64,000 bases of DNA. Origin: Candidatus Schekmanbacteria bacterium RIFCSPLOWO2_02_FULL_38_14. GTDB taxonomy: Bacteria > Schekmanbacteria > GWA2-38-11. A program made the position numbers and the translations under genes. Below are positions 18,735 through 27,277 of this stretch, piece by piece (the stretch's first letter is position 1; the number at the start of each line of letters is the position of its first letter). Location of the stretch: assembly GCA_001790855.1 (NCBI GenBank), contig MGDH01000021.1, positions 18,581-82,580 on the forward strand, read 5' to 3'. The notes under the pieces were generated by a model. That model had not been told where the DNA came from, made no database searches, and saw only the letters and a list, made by a program, of their open reading frames with translations.

Positions 18735-19574
18735 TTAGAAAATGGCATGAACTCCTGTAATAATAAGATTTACTGCAAAGAAAAGAATAAGAGAAAAACT
18801 AAACCCTATTATCGAAATAATAGCACTCCTTGTTCCCACCCATCCATAATTAAGACGTAAATGGAGAAAGGTTGCATAAATAAGCCATGTAAGCAGCATG
18901 CCTGTATCTTTTGAGGACCAATCCCAGTATGTTCCATATAAATAATAAGACCAATATGCTCCTGAAAACATCCCTATAGTCCAAAAAGAAAATCCAAACG
19001 CAATCACCTTATAATTTACTAAATCTAATTCCTTAACATTTGGTAAACGAGATAAAAAAGATTCTTCCTCTTTTCCTTCCTTCTTCTCTACCCTTATCTT
19101 AAACAAAGATATAATACTTATAGTGAAAGCAATAGTAAAGGCAGCATATCCCAAAAAACATGTTATCGCATGGGCATACAACCAATAGCTCTGTAGTTGT
19201 GGGATTATCGGTTTGATCTCATCTGATAAAAAAGTGCTATAAACAAGGGCTATTATGGATAAAGGAATAACAAAGGCTCCTAAAACTTTATATTTATATA
19301 TATATTCAACACCTATATATATAAGTACAACGAGCCATGAGAACAAAATAATAGCCTCAAAAAGACTAGTTAAAGGAATGTGTCCGAAACCTAAATCATA
19401 TGATTCTTTCCATCTCAATACAATCCCGACTGTATGGCAGAGGAATGTCGAAACAATTATTCTTGTTGCAAATTTGCCTAAATTTTCCTTATTCAGAAAA
19501 AGATAAAATATGTAGGTAAGGGTTGCAGCAACATAGAGTATAAGAGAGATTTCAAAAAACCTTGTGCTTAACAT
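18735..19574 (-). CDS. CcsA/ResC-family cytochrome c biogenesis membrane protein, divergent
   Basis: 279 residues with about eight membrane segments and conserved histidines in HAITCFLGYAAF and near the C-terminus (GVHAIF). CcsA with ResB moves haem across the membrane and attaches it to CxxCH motifs. The haem-handling WWD loop is degenerate: it reads YGTYWDWSSKDTG, whereas the second CcsA of this window keeps the canonical WGSYWAWDPKETW. It overlaps the upstream ResB gene by 7 bp and has a good AAAGGAG site. It may serve a special subset of cytochromes or have changed function. Confidence 0.82.
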   Translation of the reverse strand: MLSTRFFEISLILYVAATLTYIFYLFLNKENLGKFATRIIVSTFLCHTVGIVLRWKESYDLGFGHIPLTSLFEAIILFSWLVVLIYIGVEYIYKYKVLGAFVIPLSIIALVYSTFLSDEIKPIIPQLQSYWLYAHAITCFLGYAAFTIAFTISIISLFKIRVEKKEGKEEESFLSRLPNVKELDLVNYKVIAFGFSFWTIGMFSGAYWSYYLYGTYWDWSSKDTGMLLTWLIYATFLHLRLNYGWVGTRSAIISIIGFSFSLILFFAVNLIITGVHAIF

Positions 19575-21058
19575 GTTAAACTCCTTTTTAAATCTGATAC
19601 TAACTCCTTCATTTCTATCTCAAAAGAAATTTTATTTTTGCTTGTTGTTCCACCCACACTCACGCCTTGAGAGTCAAGTTTTACCCATACCCTTTTATGT
19701 GGAACAAAGAATGCTATGAAAATTCCTATTGTCATAATCCCAAACCCTATCCAAATCAAACCAATACCAGGAGCATAGACTGCTCTAATATTTGCTGCAG
19801 GACTCTTATCCGCTAAGGCTATTAATCTAAATTTATACTCACTTTTCTCAAAGGGATGCAAATCAGTATTATTTTTAAAAAGCCATGTAGTATAGACTTT
19901 CTCTCCATCTATAATCTCAAGTTGCACAGCCGGCTTATTTGGTTTTTCAGAACGAAAAACCACTTCTTTCCCACGCAACACAAAATCAGGAATAATCCTC
20001 TTTAACCTTGCTTTGACGCCCTTTGAAACTTGAAATTCTTCACCCACGTTGAGAATAAAGCGTTTTATCTCATTCTCGCTTCGGTACTTAGATAAAACAT
20101 CGATAACTGCATTATTACTTTCCATATTCCCTATTGTACCAGCACATCTTGTGCCAAAACGGGCTTGTAAAAAAGTAATACCATTATAAGTTAAAGCTTC
20201 ATTAGCTTTTATTGTCTTGGATAATACTTTCTTTCCTTCTTTAATTACTGATAATTCGGTATACACTTCCTCAAGGGTTGCATTATCGTAATATGTAATA
20301 TAATTTTTTTCGCATTTGATAGCGAATCCAAATGGGTTATATTTGTAATTAATTATGTCCTTCAAGCCATAGCTTAGTTTACCTTCTGAAAGCTGACAAA
20401 CTCCTTTGAATCCCCATTCAGAATTTATTATAGCACCCAATAATATAAGAAAAACACTTATATGGGTTATCAATACTCCGAGTCTTCCCAATTTCCCTTT
20501 TTCAAAGAGGAGAAATATTTCCTCACCATCCATTATCTTTTTAAGAGAATAGAACTTATTTTTTAAATTGTAAATCAACTTATCCTTCAATTCATAAATA
20601 GAACAATTGACTTCAAAATTTTTCAGATAATTCATTCTGATATCTGTCTCAACAAATTTAATTTTAGGTTCTATAAAATATTTCAAAATTGGAGGAAGAA
20701 TCTTAATGGTACAAAGGAAGAGATTTATGGAGAAAAAAAATAGTAAAGTTGTAAATACCTTAGAATGATATATATCAGTTAATCCAAACCTATTTAAGAT
20801 TTTATATGCTTTCTCCCCATAGGATAAGACCTCATTCATTGAGCGAGGTTCTGGGATAAGATGAAAAAATTTTAAGAAAATAACACTTTTGCTAAGGTTT
20901 AAAATGATTTTATCATAATTTTCACTACCTTCTTGTTGGACAATTAGTCCAACCATAGAAAACAAGATTAGAATAGCAAATATATATATAGCAAACTTAA
21001 CAGAACCTAAAAAATTTATTGTTTTTCCCAAAAGCCCATATTTTTGTTTTTTCTTCAT
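19568..21058 (-). CDS. ResB-family cytochrome c biogenesis protein
   Basis: 496 residues. Early membrane segments (NFLGSVKFAIYIFAILILFS, then one near residue 110 and one near residue 190), a large extracytoplasmic domain (about residues 215-430), and a final segment (IGLIWIGFGIMTIGIFIAFF), the ResB/Ccs1 layout. Together with CcsA it forms the system II haem lyase. It shares a 7-bp overlap with the divergent CcsA gene downstream. It is longer than the second ResB at 62188 (383 residues), so the two pairs are not a recent duplication. Confidence 0.82.
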   Translation of the reverse strand: MKKKQKYGLLGKTINFLGSVKFAIYIFAILILFSMVGLIVQQEGSENYDKIILNLSKSVIFLKFFHLIPEPRSMNEVLSYGEKAYKILNRFGLTDIYHSKVFTTLLFFFSINLFLCTIKILPPILKYFIEPKIKFVETDIRMNYLKNFEVNCSIYELKDKLIYNLKNKFYSLKKIMDGEEIFLLFEKGKLGRLGVLITHISVFLILLGAIINSEWGFKGVCQLSEGKLSYGLKDIINYKYNPFGFAIKCEKNYITYYDNATLEEVYTELSVIKEGKKVLSKTIKANEALTYNGITFLQARFGTRCAGTIGNMESNNAVIDVLSKYRSENEIKRFILNVGEEFQVSKGVKARLKRIIPDFVLRGKEVVFRSEKPNKPAVQLEIIDGEKVYTTWLFKNNTDLHPFEKSEYKFRLIALADKSPAANIRAVYAPGIGLIWIGFGIMTIGIFIAFFVPHKRVWVKLDSQGVSVGGTTSKNKISFEIEMKELVSDLKRSLTC

Positions 21059-21090
21059 TACATAATTTCTATATAAAGTGTTTATAAAAT

Positions 21091-21124
21091 CAGTAAATTA
21101 CTACCGACCTTGTCGGCGGTTTTA
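21091..21124 (+). repeat. 34-bp direct repeat, copy 1
   Basis: Matches 26022-26055 in the same orientation at 28 of 34 positions. This copy contains a perfect hairpin CCGAC-CTT-GTCGG followed by CGGTTTTA, reminiscent of a terminator or of the subterminal hairpins of small transposons. Confidence 0.5.
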
Positions 21125-21165
21125 GAGATAAATAAATAGTATATTACATTTGAAATAATCCCACA

Positions 21166-21923
21166 TTCAACCTCGAAGTGCAACAAATAAGGAAGCGACC
21201 TCAATTGGTATTTTAAACCCCAGGCATTTCCTGGGGCGGTTGTTTATCAGCGACTCTATCTGAGATATCTGCTCTTCACTGATATTACTGCAATCAGTAC
21301 CTTTAGGCAAGTACCATCTTATCAGACCGTTTATATGCTCATTTGTACCACGCTCCCATGATGCATACGGATGGGCAAAGAAACACTTAATCAAGGCTTG
21401 ATGTTATTTCCTGATGTTGGGCATTTTCTGTCCCATTATCCATAGTGAGCGTTCTTCTTCCTTTTGAAGGGAATACCTCTAAGCGTCTAACAACTGCATC
21501 CTTTGTTTCTATTGCGCCCTTACGGTCTAACTTGGTAAGCATAAGCAGATGGCTCTTCCTCTCTGTAAGGCTGTTTAATGCTGCCAAACTCTTCCTGGAT
21601 ACAAAAGACTGTCGCCTTCCCAGTGTCCAAACTCCTGACGTGCCTCTACTGACTTTGGCCTCTCGTCTACCTGTCTGCGTGCGGACACGCACAGGCAGGT
21701 AAGTATTTCTTGTATTCCGGAGAAGAGTTCCGCTCTAACTCCCGTGAGATAGTGCTCTTGTCCCTGCCGGGGGCTTTAGCTATCTCACTAACTTTCTTCC
21801 CTTCCCAGAGCATCTGGGTGATTTGATCTCTCTCGGCCAGGTTTAAATGAACATAGTTTTTTCCCATAACCACTTAGTATAGCATCCTTTCTGCTTTCCC
21901 AAGTGGTGCACTTCATTGTTGAA
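21166..21923 (-). mobile_element. Decayed IS30-family insertion sequence
   Basis: About 758 bp with 20-bp imperfect terminal inverted repeats: 21166-21185 TTCAACCTCGAAGTGCAACA and, inverted, 21904-21923. The transposase is on the minus strand in three frames: the helix-turn-helix part starts at 21873, a middle part has GHWEGDS and then TMDNGTEN, and the C-terminal part has SWERGTNEHINGLIRWYLPK. These are the DDE residues, but each is in a different frame. Roughly 60-80 residues normally between the N-terminal part and GHWEGD are missing, and a CCTG-rich palindrome (21668-21701) lies at that junction. It is not functional. Confidence 0.85.
21668..21701. repeat. GC-rich palindrome inside the IS30 relic
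   Basis: Imperfect stem from TACCTGTCTGCGTG around CGGA to CACGCACAGGCAGGTA. It uses the same CCTG(C/T)CTGC words as the 62-bp elements at 7466 and 8355 and the palindrome at 49297. It lies where coding sequence of the transposase is missing. Confidence 0.6.
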
Positions 21924-22031
21924 CCGGCGAATATAAAATTGTTTCTGATGACAAAATATACCTTAGTAACTTAGATGCATATTTTAATATATTTGATTTC
22001 ATTTCCCTGTAAGAACTAATTACTTATCTTT

Positions 22032-23525
22032 TTAGCAATGTTCATTTTTTAAACCCAATCGCGAAATAAATAGCGATTGTTCTGGCTTGATAAGACAAAC
22101 CAACATTACCAGTCCAACAACTCGATGATAACTAAATGGAAAAACATCAAATGTCGGTAAAACATAAATTAAAAACATACTTGTTCCAACCTGCCATGGT
22201 TTATCTCGCCCCATTATACTGATACTCCAAATGGCGATTGGCAAACTTATAATATAATGATGTTCCCACACCATTGGAGACAGAAGAAGCATAATACCAA
22301 TACCATCTAAAACATGACCACAGATTCTATAAAAATCAGCCTTGTCATTAATTGACAACTTATCTTGATTCACTATACCATGAAACATCCTTTCTCGGAG
22401 AATAAAGCGAATTCCAAACCAGACAATTACAAAAAATGATTCTATGAATACCATAATCTGCGCTACTAATTGTTTTGATGTATATTTAAGATTAAGTTTC
22501 AGAAAATAGGAGATAAGAGAGACTATATTGTACGAAAAACTATGAAGGCTATTATTTCTGAATGAAGCATCTTTAGGAAAAGAAGAAGTAAAAAAAACAA
22601 GAAAATCACTCCATAATTGCCAATTCTGTCCCCAACGGGTTTGAATTAGTAAGATGAAGCAGGCTCCAATAATAGTCCATAATAGAACAATCCGTTTTTT
22701 TGCAAAAAATAATACTATTCCAATAAGTAATGGATAAAGTTTGATATGGGTTCCTATCGCTAAAGCTAATCCACTAACAATTGGATATTCTGGCAAACAT
22801 AAGACAGCTATTAGTATTGATGTTAGGACATATAGATTTACTTGGTTAAAGCTTAAAGTTCTAATAAGAGAATTATTAAAAAGGAATAGCGTGGTAACTA
22901 TAATGAGGGATTGTAAGCTTGTTAAATTTACTTTACATGCAAAACGATAGCAAAGAAAATAAGATAAAATCACAAGAAAAAACTGCATGCACTGGAATAA
23001 ATAAAAAACAAATTGCCAGGATGTGTATTCTAACTTCTGATGATTTAAATTTAAAAATAATATTCCCGAACGAAATAGTTTGAAGGTTAATGCCATGATT
23101 TGGGCAGTGAAAGGAGGATAAAAGTAATTTGTGTTTTCGTAAAGATTGCTTTTAGCGATTACAGCCTTTGCTGCTTGTTCGTAGCGTTCATAATCCCGAG
23201 ATTTATTCGAGTGTTCGACAACTTGGATAAGAAAGAAGAAACACACTAAAACAGGGAGAACAATCTCTATTGCTTTTTCAAGTGATAGGACAGGTTGTTT
23301 TCTTAATTTTGTATATACAATAACCAGTGTTACAAGAGAACAGGAAAATCCAAACAGTTCAAAAATTCCGTAGTCAAATCCATAGGTAAATCCTATAATT
23401 GGTCTAAAGAACTTCCTGAGCACAAGTGGTAAGATTACTGCAAAGCCTACTAAGAACCCATAGTAGAATACATTAATGATATAGCTTTTGTAATCACTTT
23501 TTGTTGAACGCAGGTTATGTTCCAT
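22032..23525 (-). CDS. Polytopic membrane glycosyltransferase, GT87-like
   Basis: 497 residues with about ten to twelve membrane segments. Features of the GT87 (mannosyltransferase PimE-like, DUF2029) family are visible: the extracytoplasmic SRDYERYEQAAKAVI region with acidic residues, YFYPPFTA, NQVNLYVL, and HIKLYPLLIG. These enzymes move a sugar from polyprenyl phosphate to lipid or polymer acceptors. The target is unknown. It stands between an IS30 relic and a GT39-like gene on the same strand; the 113 bp before its start are AT-rich with no evident feature. Confidence 0.7.
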   Translation of the reverse strand: MEHNLRSTKSDYKSYIINVFYYGFLVGFAVILPLVLRKFFRPIIGFTYGFDYGIFELFGFSCSLVTLVIVYTKLRKQPVLSLEKAIEIVLPVLVCFFFLIQVVEHSNKSRDYERYEQAAKAVIAKSNLYENTNYFYPPFTAQIMALTFKLFRSGILFLNLNHQKLEYTSWQFVFYLFQCMQFFLVILSYFLCYRFACKVNLTSLQSLIIVTTLFLFNNSLIRTLSFNQVNLYVLTSILIAVLCLPEYPIVSGLALAIGTHIKLYPLLIGIVLFFAKKRIVLLWTIIGACFILLIQTRWGQNWQLWSDFLVFFTSSFPKDASFRNNSLHSFSYNIVSLISYFLKLNLKYTSKQLVAQIMVFIESFFVIVWFGIRFILRERMFHGIVNQDKLSINDKADFYRICGHVLDGIGIMLLLSPMVWEHHYIISLPIAIWSISIMGRDKPWQVGTSMFLIYVLPTFDVFPFSYHRVVGLVMLVCLIKPEQSLFISRLGLKNEHC

Positions 23526-23638
23526 TATTTAAGTCCATTATTTTTAATACCCCAACAACAAGCATCATCCTATGCTTGGAGTGCTGCTATTTGCATGTAT
23601 CTTTTGGAGGATTTTATCATTAAATGTATATTAGAGTT

Positions 23639-25951
23639 TTAAATAACCTGTTTAATTTCTTCATCCGCTTCTCTTTGAATGAGAGGTTTAATGTCTGATG
23701 GTAATTTATTTATAATATAATTAAATGATTCAGGATCGCCACCAAATCTCAGAGCTATCTGAGATCCTACCCCTTCATAACAAAACGCTCTATAATGAGG
23801 CGGAATTATTTTTAAAAAATCTGAACAATTTTTGAAATTGAAGCCATATTTCTCGGCAACTGATCGGCCAAGACCTTTGTAAAAACCGTCCTTGTTGAAT
23901 CCAGCAATGCTATCTGAGATTTCTTTTATCATATGAACAAGTTGCTGATTTGTAAAACCAACAGATATAACATAATCTTCATAAAAAAAGATTGATTCAC
24001 CAAGACCTTCGCAAAGAAATACTTTAGAACTTTCAGGAAAAAGTTTTACTAATTTATTAAACTTGGTGATATCGTAATCTGAAAACTTGAAAAGCAGATA
24101 TCCTATCCCTTTGCAAACACCGGGTTTTTCATATTCTTTCAAACCATTTACAGTAGCAATAACTTCTTCAATATTTTTACTCTTTTTCAAGATATATCCT
24201 CCCATCAATGGATAGAATAATTTCTTGTGTTTTATATCAATAGCATCTACAATTTTAATTATATCTATATTAATTCCTGCTTCTTTTTCTAAAACCTTAG
24301 CCATGCCGAGAAAAGCATAGGATTGAATGTTTGGAGGAAGTTTATTTTCTATTCTATAGATTGATGGCTTCCATTGGTTATATACAGAGTTAGAACTGAT
24401 TGAATAACCAATTCCTTCATAATAATAAGATCTATCTATTGGTTCAATTTTGCTTAATTTTTTTTGTAATATTTCGTGTTTTTCAAAATGCTTTTTAAAA
24501 ATAAGACCTCTTCCACCGATTTCCCTGCCTAATGCATAATAATAGTAGTGTTTATAATCCTGATCTATTTTTTCTGCTGACTCTTTATATTTATTTAGAT
24601 CATTTCTAAATCTTTTTTGAACCGATAGTCCCTGGGCTTCATAAGAAAAACCTTCAAGACTGAAAAAATTGAATTTCCCAAACTTTGAAACAGATATATT
24701 GCTGAAAAAACCTAATGTTATTAATGAGACGAGGGTTCCGTAGCCGAGAATTTTAATTATTATTTTTTTATCATCAGTTAATCGTGAAAGAAAAAGAGCA
24801 ATTACTATGAAAAAAATATAGTAAAGAGGAGTTATATATCTATGCGAGTCATAAATACTTGGCTCGAAATTAAATGGTAAAGTTTCTTTAGAAGAAAGCA
24901 AATACATTAATGAAAAAAATATAAAATTTGCCACAAAGAAAATATCCTTCGATATTTCATTAGGATAGATTTTAATTTTTTTTAATAGACTCAAATATTT
25001 TATATTTTTTATAATTAGAAAGAGAAAAGATAGAAATAATATTAGGGAACAAAAAACGCGAATTATTATATTGAGGTATGGTGTCTTAATATAGGAAAAA
25101 TAAAACAAAAAAGGAATATCATAAAACAAATATTTAAGTAGCTTTGTTTGTAAAGTATGCTGCCCCGCTACGCCGGTAGCTCTTAATTTAATAATGTCTA
25201 ACCCCCTAAAAGAGTGAGTTGAATTGTAATATATCAAAGGAGTTAATCCTGACACAAGGGACACACAAAATATTATGAAATGCTTTTTTAAAAAAAATAT
25301 TTTATCAAATAAGAACCAGAAAAAAATACATGTCAGTAAGGAATATATATATATATAAGCAAAAAATATAGAAAAAGCTGATATCGCTCCCAAAATAACT
25401 AACCAAATATAGGTTTTGTTTTTTTCTTCAGAGGATTCTTTTTGTTCATGGAAAAAAATCTCAAAAAAAATAAATGTAGTGACAATGGAGAAGAAAATTG
25501 ATTCGCAGTGATTTCCTCTGGTTACTACGGATGAACCTGCATAATGAGGTGGAGGAAAAATAAAAAGGAGGGAAGCAAAACTTGCTGTTTTAAGACCAAA
25601 ATGTTTATTCAAAAAAACAAAAACTAATATTAAGCTTCCCAAAGATAGTGTAAGAGCAACAAGTTTTAGCGCACCATACGAACTTCCAAAGACTAAGAAA
25701 AAAGGGACTGCAAAAATTCCAGAGATTAAAGTTCCTCCTGCGTATGGGTCCTGCAAATAATCAAATAGAGGCATTTTTAGTCCCATTAAAATCTCTCTTG
25801 CAACAGTACCGATATATAATTCATCATTAGTAATTCTAAAAGGATAAGAGTAGATTAATTGGAGTCTAGTCATAAGAAAAAGAATAGAGAATATAGAAAG
25901 TAAAATTTTATCCCTTGTCTTATGGTTTATTTTCGGACTATAAAAGTTCAT
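23639..25951 (-). CDS. GT39-like membrane glycosyltransferase with a C-terminal array of eight ~35-residue repeats
   Basis: 770 residues. Residues 1 to about 425 are a polytopic GT-C domain with the acidic first loop FRITNDELYIGTVAREI, then YLQDPYAGGTL and about ten more hydrophobic segments. From about residue 468 to 755 (DNA 23687-24550) there are eight tandem units of 33-44 residues, each beginning with a motif like Y-x-G-[ILV]-G-x-x-[IVL]: YYYEGIGYSI, VFLCEGLGESI, GFYKGLGRSV, FCYEGVGSQI. The units look like short helical hairpins of the SEL1/TPR type, but I do not recognise the family. The fusion suggests that acceptor binding or complex assembly is built into the enzyme. Confidence 0.7.
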   Translation of the reverse strand: MNFYSPKINHKTRDKILLSIFSILFLMTRLQLIYSYPFRITNDELYIGTVAREILMGLKMPLFDYLQDPYAGGTLISGIFAVPFFLVFGSSYGALKLVALTLSLGSLILVFVFLNKHFGLKTASFASLLFIFPPPHYAGSSVVTRGNHCESIFFSIVTTFIFFEIFFHEQKESSEEKNKTYIWLVILGAISAFSIFFAYIYIYSLLTCIFFWFLFDKIFFLKKHFIIFCVSLVSGLTPLIYYNSTHSFRGLDIIKLRATGVAGQHTLQTKLLKYLFYDIPFLFYFSYIKTPYLNIIIRVFCSLILFLSFLFLIIKNIKYLSLLKKIKIYPNEISKDIFFVANFIFFSLMYLLSSKETLPFNFEPSIYDSHRYITPLYYIFFIVIALFLSRLTDDKKIIIKILGYGTLVSLITLGFFSNISVSKFGKFNFFSLEGFSYEAQGLSVQKRFRNDLNKYKESAEKIDQDYKHYYYYALGREIGGRGLIFKKHFEKHEILQKKLSKIEPIDRSYYYEGIGYSISSNSVYNQWKPSIYRIENKLPPNIQSYAFLGMAKVLEKEAGINIDIIKIVDAIDIKHKKLFYPLMGGYILKKSKNIEEVIATVNGLKEYEKPGVCKGIGYLLFKFSDYDITKFNKLVKLFPESSKVFLCEGLGESIFFYEDYVISVGFTNQQLVHMIKEISDSIAGFNKDGFYKGLGRSVAEKYGFNFKNCSDFLKIIPPHYRAFCYEGVGSQIALRFGGDPESFNYIINKLPSDIKPLIQREADEEIKQVI

Positions 25952-26021
25952 AAATATTTCTTATAGTTAACTCATAACATTAACTTATTTGAAGTTAAAT
26001 AATAAAATAAATAGATAAATG

Positions 26022-26055
26022 CAGTAAACTACCATCGACCTTGTAGGGGGCTTTA
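26022..26055 (+). repeat. 34-bp direct repeat, copy 2
   Basis: Second copy of the 21091-21124 sequence (28 of 34 identical, same orientation). The internal hairpin is degenerate here. The two copies bracket the IS30 relic and the two glycosyltransferase genes. Confidence 0.5.
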
Positions 26056-26117
26056 ATCATACGGCAAGACTTCGGACATTTTCCTTAGTCTTGTCTAAGA
26101 ACTAACTAAAACAATTT

Positions 26118-27275
26118 TTATCCCTTTGCAAGCAAACCATAAAGCATTCCTTTCTTTAAAGTAATCGCCCCATCAGGACATACTTCCTGACAGCAGTAAC
26201 AGCGTATACAGGGATTGTAGTCAATTACTGCACCATTTCTACCAAGCGTTATGGCATTTGCAGGGCAGTTTTCAACGCAGGTATTGCACTTCGTGCATTT
26301 TTTAGGTTTCACAACAGGCTTTGCAGTTGTTCTGCTTCTGAATGTTTTTATTATAAACCTGAAAAGAGGGCTTGTTGAGACATCTGATTCAAGCACCCGA
26401 AAGTCTTTTATCAGGAATTTTTCTACCTTTTCACCGAGGATTTCAATATTTTCAGGATTTGCAATTCCTCTTCCCTGTTCTTCTGCAAGCTTGCAGGTGG
26501 TGAGGGAATAGGGACTTCTGCTGACAATCTGGCATGCAACAGAGTCAACTGCAACTCCATCAACTCCGGCAATTATTGCTCCTATTTTTCTTGGATTTCC
26601 GCTTCCTGGTCCATTGCCGTCCATACCAACAACTCCATCCATTATGTTTATGACAATTCTTGGTTTTATTAGTGTGTAGAGGTCAACAATCATCTGGCTG
26701 AATTCCTGCCTGTGAGGTACACGCATATGAAGCTGACCTTTTAACAACCCTGGGATACATCCAAAAAGGTTTTTAAGGCTTCCTGTAAGAAGTGCAAGAC
26801 CGTGGGTTTTTAATTTTGGCAGGTTTATAATTACATCAACTTTTGACAATTCTCCTGTAATGGTGAATTTTTTAAAAGCGTGTGCATCAGGATTTGTTAC
26901 ATCTATCCGCGAAGAGTTGAAATGAAGAATCTGAATTCCTGTTTCATCAGCTACCTGTTTTATTCCGGCAGTAGTTAAAATTTTTATATATTTTTCGTAA
27001 TTATTATTTCCTTCAGATGCGGGGCTATCGCCAATTATGGAGGTTGCGCCTGCCTCTTTCACCAGATTTATCATTCCCCTGACAATGGTTGGATGAGTTG
27101 TTACGGCTTTTTCGGGCTCTTTCCCTGAGAGAAGGTTTATTTTGAGAAGTACTTTCTGTCCGGGTTTGATGAATTTATTGATTCCGTCAAGAAGGTCAAA
27201 AGCCTTTTTTAATGAAGCGTCAACAAGGCTCTGATCATATTCCCTACACTCTACCAATGCTACAGAAGTTTTCAT
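26118..27275 (-). CDS. DUF362 protein with C-terminal 2x[4Fe-4S] ferredoxin domain
   Basis: 385 residues. The DUF362 domain (about 1-270) has GQKVLLKINLLSG, THPTIVRGMINLVKEAGA, NLPKLKTHGLALLTG and NIMDGVVGMDGNGPG. The C-terminus has two ferredoxin motifs, CTKCNTCVENC and CIRCYCCQEVC. DUF362 proteins are common in anaerobes and are proposed to act in redox or cofactor chemistry, but no member's reaction is known to me. It starts 2 bp after the end of hisC, so the two are probably co-transcribed. Confidence 0.88.
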   Translation of the reverse strand: MKTSVALVECREYDQSLVDASLKKAFDLLDGINKFIKPGQKVLLKINLLSGKEPEKAVTTHPTIVRGMINLVKEAGATSIIGDSPASEGNNNYEKYIKILTTAGIKQVADETGIQILHFNSSRIDVTNPDAHAFKKFTITGELSKVDVIINLPKLKTHGLALLTGSLKNLFGCIPGLLKGQLHMRVPHRQEFSQMIVDLYTLIKPRIVINIMDGVVGMDGNGPGSGNPRKIGAIIAGVDGVAVDSVACQIVSRSPYSLTTCKLAEEQGRGIANPENIEILGEKVEKFLIKDFRVLESDVSTSPLFRFIIKTFRSRTTAKPVVKPKKCTKCNTCVENCPANAITLGRNGAVIDYNPCIRCYCCQEVCPDGAITLKKGMLYGLLAKG

Positions 27276-27277
27276 TT

